Shown: positions 12,610 through 23,735 of the stretch, in pieces
Position numbering within the stretch: position 1 is the stretch's first letter
How the letters are laid out: every line of letters starts with the position of its first letter
Assembly: GCA_013407085.1 (NCBI GenBank)
Contig: JACCGJ010000256.1
Location: 39,541 to 103,540, forward strand
Reading direction: 5' to 3'
Source of the DNA: Atriophallophorus winterbourni
Lineage: Eukaryota; Platyhelminthes; Trematoda; Plagiorchiida; Microphallidae
DNA: 64,000 nt
Program-made: the position numbers and the translations under genes
The notes under the pieces: model-generated
Database searches by the model: none
What the model was told of the DNA's origin: nothing
The model's input: only the letters and a program-made list of their open reading frames with translations

Positions 12610-14640
12610 CAAGCTCGGCTTATTGTCCTTACTGACTGTGTGCAAACACTACAAACCGGCCTTAGGATGGAAATACGTGCAAAATTATGTGTATTCCCTA
12701 TTATTCGTTTCACGACCAACATGTTCAGTTTGTTGCAATTACCGTCATAGTTCCCTCTTAACTTCGTTGGTGTAATAATCCGTTGTATCGTGTCCGATTT
12801 TTGTTCAATTATACTCGTGCGTAACCAGAAAAATGATGATTTACCGGAAGAACAATCTCATGCACCCATATATACCTCCCTGATAAGACACTCTGAGCAA
12901 ATGCCTTCAGAAATAATTGCCTGTCAGTATTTTTCCGATTTGCATAGATTAATACGGAAAATGGTGATACGAAGGAAGGCCACAGCTTATGAACATATGC
13001 TCGCCAAATAAATGTATTCGCGATTCCAACTTAGCAGCAGAGGTCATCGATGCGCACAAAAATGAACGTTCCACTTTTGCGTAATATTTATTTTTTCCAA
13101 AATGTATAAATATAATTACGACCATTTTCACCAACATGAACCGCAGTAATATCCAGCATTAACCGCAACGAATTGCAATGCTTGACCAGGTATAATATTA
13201 AACAGATGGTCAACGGATCTGCATGATAGGTCAACAACGGCTGAGTAACAAAATTCCGCTTAATCATAAAATCCGAATTTACAATTTACACGACGCAGAT
13301 CCCGTGATCTGCTTCGTGCCCTTTTGATCAAGCCAAAACGTGTTCCCGCCTCTGCTTACGAATTTAGATGTGATGGAACAGGCTTGTTGCGTATATCTTT
13401 TCAAACAGTCACTCCAAGTTTCATGCGTTATCCACATGATATTGTTCAGTATTCCAGGAGAGTATTACGAAGGCTCTCAGAAGCAAAACACTGCAAGGCT
13501 ATTGTCCTACCCGAGTGCTTTCATATTTATTTTCATGACAAATAAATAGATCTGTCATATTCCAACAAAATACAGCCAACGAGGATAAAGGAAAAATGAA
13601 TCCACAGTTGATTTGCATGTGACCGATTAATCAATAACATTCTCGGAATACCAAACACCAATTACACCGGGATTGCTCGAATACACACAAACATCAAATG
13701 AATGATGCAATCAGAAAAAATCGCAAACTCCTATCACCCCCACGTATGTTTATCGACCGCATGATGTTGAGAATCAAATAATGAAAAAATGATCATGTTG
13801 AAATAATGTATTCAATATTGAATTAAAAAATCATATTAAATAAAGTACCATCGTGCCCATATACTAATTATATTAAGGTTCCAATGTTAGTCCGTAGCCG
13901 AAATGTCGTTGAGTTAAAACAAAGCTTAGTGACAACCACTAAGTGCGACTCATAATTGATGATGCACGTTAATCTTACGTGGACTAGAGTCAGTCTGTTG
14001 CGTTGTTAAAAGAGAGGTGTATCCATCCTTCCACTGTTGATCATACTGTCTCTACCTGGTAAGTGCAAACAGCACGAAACCAGTCTTGGAGTGTGATGGA
14101 AATGTATGCAAATGAGCATTTACGATACGGCGATTATGCGTACGTAGACTAGTCTCGGTCTGTTGGGTTGCCAAAAGAGAAGTGTCTCCCAGTTCAGCAG
14201 AAATCGAGTAAAACTCGCGACACTACCCGATGATGAAGAGAGTTGAGTATATATTTTGATGCTCACATTATTTAACGCAGTTCAACTACAGATGCATCAA
14301 GATGAACGAACGCTGTTCTCAACAATAAAGTAATTGATACACTCGAATTATAAACTATTAGTACGCTATATGTGGGTGCTCAGAGTCTCAATGGGGTAAC
14401 ATAACAACAGGGTGGTGGACTAACGTGGAGAGGTTAAACAAAATGCGGTTAAAAAAATTAAAAACACGCGAAATAAACCCAGTAAATCTTCTAAAACAGA
14501 AATAGGGGATACAGAACTTGAATGGACAATACAAATGAAATCGAAAAAAAGTTTGAATATCAACACAAACGAATCGTAGGGCAGCGGCGAGTCCGATTCA
14601 GGAATATACGGCAAGGCTGCCTCCATGCGCAGCCGGGAGA
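12610..14640. repeat. Unassigned interval with internal direct repeats
   Basis: Two related segments lie at 13977-14027 and 14142-14192 (ACGT.GACTAG followed by GTCTGTTG.GTTG and AAAAGAGA.GTGT). A third relation links about 12640-12695 with about 14058-14112 (TGTGATGGAAAT-like text). These may be decayed tails of the neighbouring Penelope-like element. No coding exon is supported. Confidence 0.4.
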
Positions 14641-14707
14641 AAACAGAAGTAAAGTGTTACCCATGGACTGAATCGAAAAAAAACAAGAAACAGTACAGGC
14701 GAAGATT

Positions 14708-14793
14708 TTAAGAGTACGAGAAGTGTATCGTAGTAGAATGTCCACCGAATCCGGAGAAAACTTGCGTGAACAAGTCTCTGGGATGCACGGAAC
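14708..14793 (-). CDS. DNAJC7: DNAJC7 exon 9 (C terminus)
   Basis: It has a good polypyrimidine acceptor (TTGTGTTTCAACAG) at 14794-14807. In phase with exon 8 it encodes SVHPRDLFTQVFSGFGGHST and a short Ser/Tyr end, with stop TAA at 14710-14708. The RDLF..VFSGFGG pattern resembles the IF..FFGG..G end of DNAJC7 proteins. It is the least certain exon because the family tail is poorly conserved. Confidence 0.7.
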
Positions 14794-17700
14794 CTGTTGA
14801 AACACAACAATGTTATCAACTTTGGCGAGAAAACAAAACGCGTGTCATGAAAATGGAAAATTAATAAAAGTTAACGCTGGTGAATCACAGATAGAACTAG
14901 GTGAAGTGTGACACTATATCTGACACCTGCAGGTTACTTTCACGATTTGCTACTGAACTTATATCAAATGTTGAAAATCAATCAGGTTCCTGGCTGCAGC
15001 ACAAATACATAAGGGTTCAGCGAATTTTTTTCCAATACATGTAACACCACTATTGATTTTTGCCCGGAAACGGTAACCTGGCAGCAAAACAGACTATGAA
15101 CAATAGCCAATTGCGTTCCGTGACAAATAACAGTGCTTTCAAAAGTGCCGAAACAGAATGTTAATGTTAATCACATGATGCTACAGGTTAAAACAGGCTG
15201 CAGTCTCACTACCATTTATATTTCTATTTCCCCCCTCATATCTGTCTAGGCTTGGGCAACCTGACAGTATCTTAGCCCACGTGCAGTCTTTGACTGTGCG
15301 ACACTTTGCCTGGATCAGGCTTGTGCTTTCATACCATACATACATACTGTTTCAAGGTTAAGTGAATTTAAACTTAATTTAAATTTCCACTCGGTGAGTT
15401 TTAACACAAAAAGGTAGTGAACATGGAAAATTGGTCTGCTGAATTGGGTTACTTTTCTCGTCACTCAACGATTGTAAGTGCGGATGTGACAGCTATAGTT
15501 AACGAAGACAAAACGGGTGGCGAACATTTTACCATCAGCATTTAGTGGTTAGCAAGTGGAATACTTTTGGGGTTTAAAATTTTGGGATATGATCGAAGGC
15601 ATTTGAGTTTACATAGACGGAACCAATGTTAGTATCACACATTAGTTTATCCATTAAAAAATAGCGAAATTGACGTTGATGAGTTATTTTTCAAAACGAT
15701 CGAGTGAACGGAGATAATCAAGCAGTTAAACACTGAACACACTGGGAATTTTTTGAGTAAAATTCGACGTGCGATTAGGAAAACAACAGCACATGAACAG
15801 TTAAGCGGTATGCAATAATGAACTGATTGAGTAACGAACAAATCTAGAGGAGTATACGAAGATGTAATCGAAGCTGAATAAGCAAGCGCCTCTCTGTATG
15901 TATGTATGTATGTATGTATGTATGAAAGCACAAGCCTAATCCAGGCAAAGTGCCGCACAGTCAGAGACTGCACGTGGGCGATATTACGAAGATGTAATCG
16001 AAGCCGAATAAGCAAGCGTCTCACTGTGCAAGTATTAGAGTTTGAAATTTAGAAGTTGACATAAAAACAATAGCCTTCGAGACTCCGATGGAACCGAACA
16101 TACCAGGATCGAAATCGCCGTCCGTGGAATACATGCCATTGTCGTACCGTCGTCGTTTCTTCGGATCCGAGAGAACGCTGTAGGCTTCGCCAATTTCTTT
16201 GAACAAACGCTCTTGTTCTTGTCGCGTGGCCTCGTCCGCATGTGTGTGTCGATCTGGAAATGAATAGACATCATGGCATTGTATGTATTCATGAAAGCAC
16301 AAGCCTGATTCAGGCAAAGTGCCGCACAGCCAAGGACTGCACGTGGGCTAAGATACTGTCAGGTTGCCCAAGCCTAGACAGATATGAGGGGGAAATAAAA
16401 ATAGAAAAAATAGAAATGGTAGTGAGACTCCAGCGTGTTTCAGCATGCAGCTCACTACCGTTGGCCAATCAATTTAGCACGATGTTAGCCGCACAGCACA
16501 TAAATGCTGCACGATTGCACATCCGTGTATCAGAGTGTAAGCTTGAAATGAGAAAAATGTGCCTCGCAATCATAGACTGAGTTGATGCCAGATCAAGGAT
16601 AAACTAAAGAAGTGGTCGAGAAATTGCCATGATTATTTCGTTGAAACTCAATACATGTGACTTATGTGGGAAAATGATACTGCACGACTGTACATTTACG
16701 TGGAGGATAATTTTTGTTCGCGGATCTGAAACAGTAGCTTGTTGGCATTACGATACACGATAACGTTTCCAGAACCCAAAATAGGAGTACTTTTGTGAGA
16801 TATTTTGATAAAATACTTCAACGAATAATGTACTCCTAGGGGAATAAAAAGCTGTCAATAGTTGGTGTCCTTCCACAGCTTATCAAAGAATAAATATGGC
16901 ATCCGACCTACATGTGCCTAGATCGAATTCTGCTCACAATGTACGAATCTCGGATTCTCTGTGCAGGCGTTTATGACGTCTAAGGCAGAGTGAAGAAAAC
17001 CGTGTTATATCGAATGTGAAGCTTATTCCTCCGTGGATAAAACCGTATGACTTTAAAAGGTCGCAAACATTAAGGAATAGATCTCGTTTTCGAAACATGT
17101 GCATCGGAACCGGGACATCCCCATTGGGAGCGATTGTGTTAAATCTCGCGGTTGAATTGTTACAAAAGCAGATCTTCGCTTCGCCTGGCGGCGTCAAATC
17201 CACCCGCCAGATTGTATAAAACGAATTGGGGAGTGATGAATGGGCGGCAGCTGGTCAGTTACATCGCTCAAACATATTCGACCTATCGAGACAAGTTGCT
17301 GCCACTCCATGTTAGTGGTTGTTTCGCTAAATCAAGTTAGTCAAACATAGGAACCGAATCAACCAGAACATCTTTCTGGTTTGATTTTTGCCTCGACAAG
17401 TGTTACGCTCAATGTTATTTCTGGCGGCCTCCGTTCTGCATTCTAGCACAAACCACGAAGGAATCCTAGAACATTTTTTTAATTAATCTAACCGTATCGT
17501 GTTAAACAGATTGACTGACGCTGACGGACATGTTATCGCTTACCGCAGTGGGAACGATAGTAATCCAGTCGCTGCGAGAGGTCAGGAAACTCGTGGGTTA
17601 AGAAAGCTTCTCGAAAGATAATCGGTCAAACATTATAGCCATTGGGCAAGGGAATTTTGATACGACCTTAGATCGGAAGAGCGCATGACAATAAGCAATG

Positions 17701-20700
17701 TAAGTGTTTTAACAAGAGCGGTAGCCCACAATACAACCCACAATTAGCGCCAACGGCAAAATTGTCAATTTTTGTTCGCGTGTGAGTGTCATCAGGATGA
17801 AGCCACGTTTTAATTTTGCACGTACACGTTTACGCAACAGACGAATGGCCACGATACAAGGGGGGTCTATAACTAGGTAATATTATATTGTGAACGGATT
17901 TGCAATCATGCAGCATTTCTGTGTTGTGTGGCTAACATCGTGCTAAATTGATTGGCCAACGGTAATGAGCTGCATGCTGAAACACGCTAGAGTCTCACTA
18001 CCATTTCTATTTCTATTTTCCCCCTCATACCTGTCAAGGCCTGGGCAACCTGACAGTATCTTAGCCCACGTGCAGTCTCTGACTGTGCGGCACTTTGCCT
18101 GGATCAGGCTTTTGCTTTCATACATACATACATACATAAATCGCGAACTGCATGAAGAATTTGGTTGAAAGTTGTAATTGATGCATCCTAACAGGTATAT
18201 TCTTAGTTAAGTAAAAAAATTCACCAAAGCAACACGTATTAATGGCCCAAGGGGCTTCAAATAAAAAAACGATGGCGGCTACCTGGGTGATGCTGAAGCG
18301 CACGTTTTTTGTAGGCTTGCTTGATTTCTTCCTGAGATGCATTTTTCTTTATCCCAAGAATTTTATAGTAATCCATTTCTTTCGATTTGGCCAAAGCACG
18401 CTTTGCGGCTTGTAAGTTTTGCTTGTGTTCGTGGCTCGGATCCATTTCCACCAGTTTTGTCCATTCCTCCACGGCTTTGTCAAACAGTTCCAAAGCAGTA
18501 TAGCTGCGGAAAATACGAACGAAGAATGTTTAAGTAGGGGGAATTTGAATCGCGATAAGATGTGGAGTGAATATTATTTCATCAAGAAACAAAGAGCGAT
18601 CCACTCACGTTTCGTAAGGGCGTACTGTAGTGATGTATGCTGAAAGTGTTGTGATTGGTGAATCAAAGCAATGAGTCAGGCAAGTGGTAAGGATGACTGA
18701 CTAAAAGGCTTAAAGATAGCGTAAACTGCACGCGGATACGAGCGCAGAAATTATACGATTCAACGATGGGCCTAGCAGCATTCCAGTAAAAGATAGCAAA
18801 TTAGTCTACTGGACAACCGTGAAACAGCTCGATCCGGAGTGAAAATGCAGCATTCAGAAAACGGATTGGAAACAAACTCTAATAGAGCGGAGAGTACAGA
18901 TGAATGTAAACTGATTAACATATTATAATGGACAACTGTATTACGAAGCACGCGATCGGTGGAGCAACGCTGAATGGAATAAATTTTCCAGTAAAGGATG
19001 CACGTGTGTGCAATTGTGTTGTACCACTGACAGTATCTTGGCACACGTGTATGCTCTAACTGTGCGGCACTTTGCCTGGATCACGCTTGTGCTTTCATAC
19101 ATACATACATACATATATACTGCACTATACATGCAGCGCTGTGCTAAAATGATGGACATCGGTAATGAACTACGCGAAAAGAACTAAGAAGTCTCCAGGT
19201 CACTGTCAGACTATCGAGTAGTGACACAGATTGGGCAAAAAAACATACAAACTCTGCGGCAGGGTCATGCATCGCGGTTAGGATATCACTGTTCACTTAA
19301 CTCGGTTGGGTGCCACTGACAACTTGGAATAGTGTCGATGTAAGGGTGTTCCGACTCTAACTTGTTACACACATATGGATGACTACTAAACCGATTTTAA
19401 TTGAGACCGCTCGTCTCCTTGGTGTAGGGGTCACGATGACAGACTACTTCGAAAACGTCAACTAACTTACTTAAAAGTTTGTTTAGGCCGCGACGACGGA
19501 TAAATCTGCGATGTCTAACTGTGGGACATTGTGGAAATAACCAGAAGAATGGCTATAATGTCTAGCAAGACTACGGTTGGAAAATAGAACGTCCGGACCA
19601 TGTTCAACGCAGGCAACACGGTGCAAGTTACAGCCGAGATGTAAATGCGAACTAGTGTTGTCTGGTATTGCTGAATACAGGACACAAAGACGATAACGAT
19701 ACCTTAATAATCGAGAGTTTGTCCTAATGCTGTCGAAAGCAGTCAAGAAAACTCTGATCAGATGAAAAGAATATTTGAGCATCATTAAAAGCAGATACAC
19801 CAAGATTTAACATGTATATTACCATCTGCTGAAGGAGGTTTCAGTAATCAATAAAGTATGACGACTGAGAGTCGCTAAACGAGAAATCTCATTCTTGCAA
19901 CGAGATTAAAATGTTCAACTGGGAAACGGAAGTCGAGGGCACGAACGGGTTATGGCACAAGATGACACTGGATTGATGAATGACAACGGAGATCAGCCAA
20001 TTAGCGTTTAGCTAATAAATTAGTCATCAAAGGGATATGCTTAACCACAGACGAATAGATCAAGTGAAGTGAACGGAGAACGAAATCGATCCAGTATGCA
20101 ATGGTATAAATGAAGCAAATGTGAGTTCCAGTCATCTTCCGGTTGGTAAATGGAGGCTAAAGTTGAGGCGCACTTAGCAAAAGATTGTTAAGCGAGATGT
20201 AAATACAAAAACCACCATGATCAACGATCCTTCCAGCCTTCACAACTTCAAGATATCACAATCAAACAAATCGGATACCTTCAAGAAACCGATGAAAGAC
20301 GATGCGATCAAGACGGGCTTGTTCACAGTGAACAATGCTCTGAGAATAAATTGTTAGGGTGAATTTCGGCTTGAAGAAATTGCAGTATCAAGAATGGATC
20401 TTGTCATAAACCTTGAGATAGATTGATGACAAAAAACGACGGAAAGCGAAAGACGGTGCTTGTCGTAAAACGGAAACAAAAAAGCATTGCTCTACGGAAG
20501 GATTAAGAAAATGCATACTGCCGTAAACAAGCTTGCAGGTAAATTTGGGACCACCAAGTGAGCAGTTTTTAGTAAATAAATGGTTAAATAATCGGTAGAA
20601 GTAATGATCAAAATATATGTGGAACACTCCAAAAAACCATTGGCAGGCCGCTCCGTCTAACTCGGCGTAATTCAGACCAGCCGAATTTGAGATACCGGTG

Positions 20701-23700
20701 GACTGTAATCTACCTACTAGAGAGATCCATAAGGCCATAGAATAAATGAGGAGCGAAAACCTGACAAGATCTCAAGTGAAACCTTGGACTACACCCACGC
20801 CATACAATCTTCAAGGAAATCTAGGTTTGAAAACACCTAGAATCACACTGTCCTTTCTAAGCGAGAAATTTAAAAAGACCGACGCCTTTGATATGCTGCT
20901 GAGAGAGGAACAGGAAGACCTTCACAAGAGCTCTTGCACATACCTAATCACTCAATTGGATCTCACATCTGATTGTCAACTTCAACTTTTGCCAGGGCGG
21001 CTGACCAAACGCGGAGCATTTCTAATGGTATGGCTTGCCGGATTATACAGGGGCAACACGTAACGGAGTTTTTCCGTAGATACGAGGTAAATCAGGCCTG
21101 GTTGCTGTTACCATTACTAAACTTGCTTGTCATGAAGTGATTATAAAAACGCCTCAAGCCAAAAGAGAGGCATCCATTGCACAAGTTAATCTAACGTAGA
21201 ATGATGTTGCACACGAAGAAGTGCGAGGAAAGATCAGGCTGGATGAAAAAGAACTCGAGATGGTTGACAGCTTCTGCTACTTTAACATCGTCATTGATAC
21301 CGAGTGGGACCGATGCAAATGTGTAAATTTGCATTAGACGGGTCGATGTAGTGTATGGACGGCTGAATAAAAGACTCAAGTCTCTTAAACCTAGCTATGA
21401 AAATGGAAGCAGTGTGGTCAAGCCTGTGCTGGTAAGGGTTCTGAGACGTAGATGCTGACAGTGAGGCATTTGCAAATAGGTGGCTTAGAAGACTGCTTGT
21501 GATATATTGGTATGTGATTATCGAGAAACAAGAAAGACGCTAGCGAAGAAAAACGACTGATAAACTTTCAGTGCTGATATGTCGAGGAAGATGTGGTATG
21601 GGGCAAGTGGTGAGCTTAGAAGATGAAGGAGACGAATTAAAAAACCTGGTTGATGGCTGACACCCCACCAGAGCTAAAGATTAGCGTGAGGAATCGGGTT
21701 TCCTGATTAGGCGAATCAATCAGTATGTTTTATGGGATTTCGTTTAATTGTAGCGCATATCTTACGTCACACCTGAAGCTGCTTTCGATTTCCGGATGGC
21801 CAATCGTCATGCTAATTTATATTCGTTCGTATCACATAGGACTAAGGACAAACATTTTAATAGAACATTAGAGTTCCGAGGAAGTTGTTTCATCGTATTT
21901 CGATAAAACAAGAATGTGAACGTTACATAGGAACAGCACAGACACACCATATTGAATTTCAAGCCAAATCTCCGTGAACATGGGCTTGATTCTTGGGAGC
22001 TCTTAGGTACTAGCATCGTTATGTTCCAAATAATCGTTTACAACTTTATTCAGTTTCATGATGGCATCTAGCATTTATCCAGCCATAGCTATCATATTTT
22101 TGTTCTAAATTTCGCTAAAAGCGGTGCCGTGTGCAGCTGTCAAGAAATCTATGTTGTATAGGTTTCTCTGCTAAACATACCCAGGGTTTGCCATACATAC
22201 GAACTTATCAGAACACCGAAACAATTAAGAAAGTTTTCGGTGGCCTACGTCTCACTATGGGCTAAATGCTAAAGTAAGGGAGCAAGCAAAAGTTCATTGA
22301 AGCATACATACACGCAGACATACATTGAACACATTAGTAATCCCGTATCATGCTCAAATTTTTAAGCGGATACAAGGCCAAAAACAAGAACGAGAAAAGG
22401 CTCGACCATTTAAGAGCCGTGAAAAGAATGTTTTTTATAAATCACCATCATTGCCGATCGAGGAATTAGTTACGAAATACGAAAACTTGGCAACAAACAC
22501 AAACACGTAAATCAAATGAGAACAGTAAAACGCAATACATCAAAATGGTTGGTTTAACTTACGAAGCATAAGAGCGAACAAAAACTCACCATTTGGCTCT
22601 TCGAACATAAGCTCGCGTGTAAGAAGGATCCAATTCGATCGCACGATTGCAATCTTCTAACGCAGCTTCGTATTTTTCCAACTAAAATAAACATGACGGT
22701 ACGTACGCAACGACTTACGTTATACGCAGCACACGCACGGTTGCAAAATAGTTTAGAGTTCATAGCATCATGAAGAGGATCGATGCTGAGAGCCTGAGAA
22801 TAAATATCGTGAGCTTTTGAAAAACGACGCTCGTGAATAAAACGATTTCCTTCTTCTTTGAGGCGAACGAGTGTCTTCGCGCGTTTGATCGTTTTCTGGG
22901 TCTCGATGTGATCTGGATGCTGGCGCAGAACATGCTGAAAATGGCTAATTGCTTTGTCTAAATGATCCAGGTAAAACAAGCAAAGACCACGATAATATAA
23001 CACTTCAACGGTCGGTTCATGTGACTTCAAAATAGATCTGGTAAAAAAAGTTAATTCAAAAACAATAAATTAATTACTCAATGCGCAATTTGGCTTCCGT
23101 GAACCGCTTCAAGCGAATGAGCAAATCAATCTTTTTTAAACCGAAATCCAAGGAACCGGGTGCTAAATCAGTGCATTTAGTAATCAAATGGAGAGCCTTC
23201 AATGTGATTATAATGAGGGAACAAGCTTACGTAACGGGGATCAGATGAAAGTTGATTCTCATAAGCTGAATATGTTTGATGCAGCATATCTAATTGGTGC
23301 AACTGAAACGGCCGGATGTAAGAATAAAACTCAAACCTGTGTAACTAATTCTGGGTTATCTGGGTCCAAGGTTTTGACAGAATCACATGCACGTTTGGCG
23401 TCTTCGACTTTCCCCAAGCATATACAACACTTGGCATACCGTAGCAATGCTTTGCAGTATGTGGGATCAAGCTGTATACTTCTACGAAAAGTTTTAGATG
23501 TACGGTGCATCAGATATACCTGCTGGAATCATTAAAGGCCTCTGAGTAATTTTTTAACATCAGATACGCCGCTGCTCTATTGTTGTATAAGACAGCACTA
23601 TTTGGATCCATTTCAATGGCCTTTGAATAACACTCGACAGCTTCCTCATAGGATCCTTTCTGATAGGCAGAATTTCCATCAATTTTGTAATTATTGACTT

Positions 23701-23716
23701 TAGTTGTATCAACCAT
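14708..23716 (-). CDS. DNAJC7: DNAJC7/TPR2-like co-chaperone, complete nine-exon gene (466 aa)
   Basis: This protein would link Hsp70 and Hsp90 in the cytosol: TPR repeats bind chaperone C termini and the J domain stimulates Hsp70 ATPase. Coding exons, in transcript order, are 23716-23520, 23481-23337, 23302-23231, 23196-23078, 23037-22719, 22681-22590, 18503-18283, 16253-16104 and 14793-14708. All introns are GT-AG, phases join at every junction, and the total is 1401 nt. TPR-like blocks fill residues about 8-345. The J domain spans about 359-428, with DYYKILG at its start, HPD at 387-389 and LSDPKKRRRYDNG at its end. The tail has a short G/F-rich end (VFSGFGG). Human DNAJC7 is slightly longer (494 aa). 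The first five introns are 34-40 nt and the last three are 4086, 2029 and 1310 nt. Large introns hold SINE-like insertions. Confidence 0.93.
15199..15350 (+). repeat. SINE-like family copy A, 5' truncated
   Basis: It begins inside the family at AGTCTCACTACC, continues through GGGCAACCTGACAGTATCTT and ends in TTTCATACCATACATACATA. Strand is assigned so that the CATAC-type tail is 3'. About 90 bp of the 5' part are missing. Confidence 0.8.
15895..15984 (-). repeat. SINE-like family copy B, strongly 5' truncated, within a 40-bp direct duplication
   Basis: Only the terminal ~65 nt plus a (TATG)n tail on the left are present. The flanks TACGAAGATGTAATCGAAG at 15855 and 15985 extend as a near-identical 40-bp direct repeat (3 or so mismatches). 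Confidence 0.8.
16104..16253 (-). CDS. DNAJC7: DNAJC7 exon 8 (second half of J domain)
   Basis: It completes the HPD Asp and continues RHTHADEATRQEQERLFKEI, GEAYSVLSDPKKRRRYDNG and DGDFDP. I end it at the strong donor G|GTATGT (16103-16098) rather than reading through to a stop at 16021, because the resulting phase fits the final exon exactly. Confidence 0.9.
16279..16528 (-). repeat. SINE-like family copy C, full length
   Basis: It has the full family sequence, from the tail GTATGTATTCATGAAAGCAC on the left to CACATCCGTG on the right. It lies within DNAJC7 intron 7, only about 25 nt from exon 8. The 112-codon frame across it is not a gene. Confidence 0.85.
17895..18136 (+). repeat. SINE-like family copy D, near full length
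   Basis: It runs from TTTGCAATCATGCAGCATT to TTTCATACATACATACATAC. It is in intron 7 on the strand opposite to DNAJC7. Confidence 0.85.
18283..18503 (-). CDS. DNAJC7: DNAJC7 exon 7 (last TPR and first half of J domain)
   Basis: It encodes CYTALELFDKAVEEW, SHEHKQNLQAAKRALAKSK and DYYKILGIKKNASQEEIKQA up to HHP. The acceptor is TTTTCCGCAG at 18504-18513 and the donor is CCAG|GTAGCC at 18282. The intron falls after the first base of the Asp codon of the HPD motif. Confidence 0.95.
19022..19113 (+). repeat. SINE-like family copy E, 5' truncated
   Basis: It starts at CACTGACAGTATCTTGGC and ends in a (CATA)n tail. It is in DNAJC7 intron 6. Confidence 0.8.
21190..21480 (+). mobile_element. Possible RTE LINE polymerase remnant
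   Basis: One plus-strand frame reads LDEKELEMVDSFCYF, which resembles the L.VVD.FCYLGS block of RTE-clade polymerases. The following ~200 nt keep a basic composition but no further clear block. It lies within DNAJC7 intron 6. Evidence is weak. Confidence 0.3.
22590..22681 (-). CDS. DNAJC7: DNAJC7 exon 6
   Basis: It follows a 37-nt intron (22682-22718). It encodes LEKYEAALEDCNRAIELDPS and AYVRRAK, part of the last TPR group. Its donor AAATG|GTGAGT opens the 4,086-nt intron 6 (18504-22589). Confidence 0.92.
22719..23037 (-). CDS. DNAJC7: DNAJC7 exon 5
   Basis: This is the largest exon. It encodes YYRGLCLFYLDHLDKAISHF, then LRQHPDHIETQ, KEEGNRFIHERRFSKAHDIY and NSKLFCNRACAAYN. These are the most conserved DNAJC7 segments (RGLCLYY, KEEGN..., KLYCNR). 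The acceptor is TTTTACCAG and the donor is AAC|GTAAGT. Confidence 0.93.
23078..23196 (-). CDS. DNAJC7: DNAJC7 exon 4
   Basis: It has 39 codons plus two bases. It reads LITKCTDLAPGSLDFGLKK and LLIRLKRFTEAKLRIE, matching the start of the middle TPR block of DNAJC7 (an A/P-rich turn followed by a helix pair). The donor is ATTGA|GTAATT and the next intron is 40 nt (23038-23077). Confidence 0.88.
23231..23302 (-). CDS. DNAJC7: DNAJC7 exon 3 (72 nt)
   Basis: It lies between two 34-nt introns (23303-23336 and 23197-23230). It encodes 24 residues (LHQLDMLHQTYSAYENQ...) that align with the helical linker between the first and second TPR groups of DNAJC7. It is too short to be found as an open frame, and is supported by phase and splice signals. 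Confidence 0.85.
23337..23481 (-). CDS. DNAJC7: DNAJC7 exon 2
   Basis: It follows a 38-nt intron (23482-23519, ending TTCGTAG). It completes TPR2 (SIQLDPTYCKALL) and encodes TPR3 (CICLGKVEDAKRACD). It ends in phase 0 at CAG|GTTTGA. Confidence 0.92.
23520..23716 (-). CDS. DNAJC7: DNAJC7 exon 1
   Basis: It starts at ATG 23716-23714 and encodes residues 1-65 plus two bases. It holds the first TPR (GNSAYQKGSYEEAVECYSKA) and most of the second (NNRAAAYLML). The donor is CAG|GTATAT at 23519. A cleaner alternative start is not present. Confidence 0.93.
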
Positions 23717-23721
23717 TAGGA

Positions 23722-23735
23722 CCTGAAAGCGAAAT
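23722..23735 (-). promoter_or_regulatory. Splice acceptor 6 nt upstream of the DNAJC7 start codon
   Basis: On the minus strand TTTCGCTTTCAG is followed by GTCCTA and then the ATG. An acceptor this close to the start codon is either the 3' end of a 5' UTR intron or a spliced-leader trans-splice site. Flatworms are known to trans-splice a subset of mRNAs. Confidence 0.5.

Larger units (their letters stand above)
14794..16103 (-). other. DNAJC7 intron 8, with two SINE-like insertions
   Basis: This 1,310-nt intron (donor GTATGT, acceptor CAACAG) holds a 5'-truncated SINE-like copy at 15199-15350 on the opposite strand, a second at 15895-15984 on the gene's strand, and a 40-bp duplication around the latter. 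Confidence 0.7.
18504..22589 (-). other. DNAJC7 intron 6 (4.1 kb), largely unassigned
   Basis: It contains a truncated SINE-like copy at 19022-19113 and possible RTE remnants at 21190-21480 (plus). The rest (19150-21150, 21500-22560) shows no recognised feature. The 105- and 116-codon open frames around 20388-21063 have no family motif, and I do not call them genes. Confidence 0.6.

Noticed and set aside
16021..16103. Read-through C terminus of DNAJC7 exon 8 to a stop at 16021
   Set aside because: A strong GTATGT donor precedes it, the read-through tail has no family similarity and enters a duplicated repeat, and a phase-matching terminal exon exists at 14708-14793.
16242..16580. 112-codon plus-strand open frame
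   Set aside because: It lies almost wholly in SINE-like copy C. The same peptide text recurs wherever this repeat occurs in this orientation (for example 24272, 26650, 55900).
20388..21063. Open frames of 116 and 105 codons in DNAJC7 intron 6
   Set aside because: They are on opposite strands, have no domain motif and no paired splice signals. They are probably chance frames in decayed repeat.
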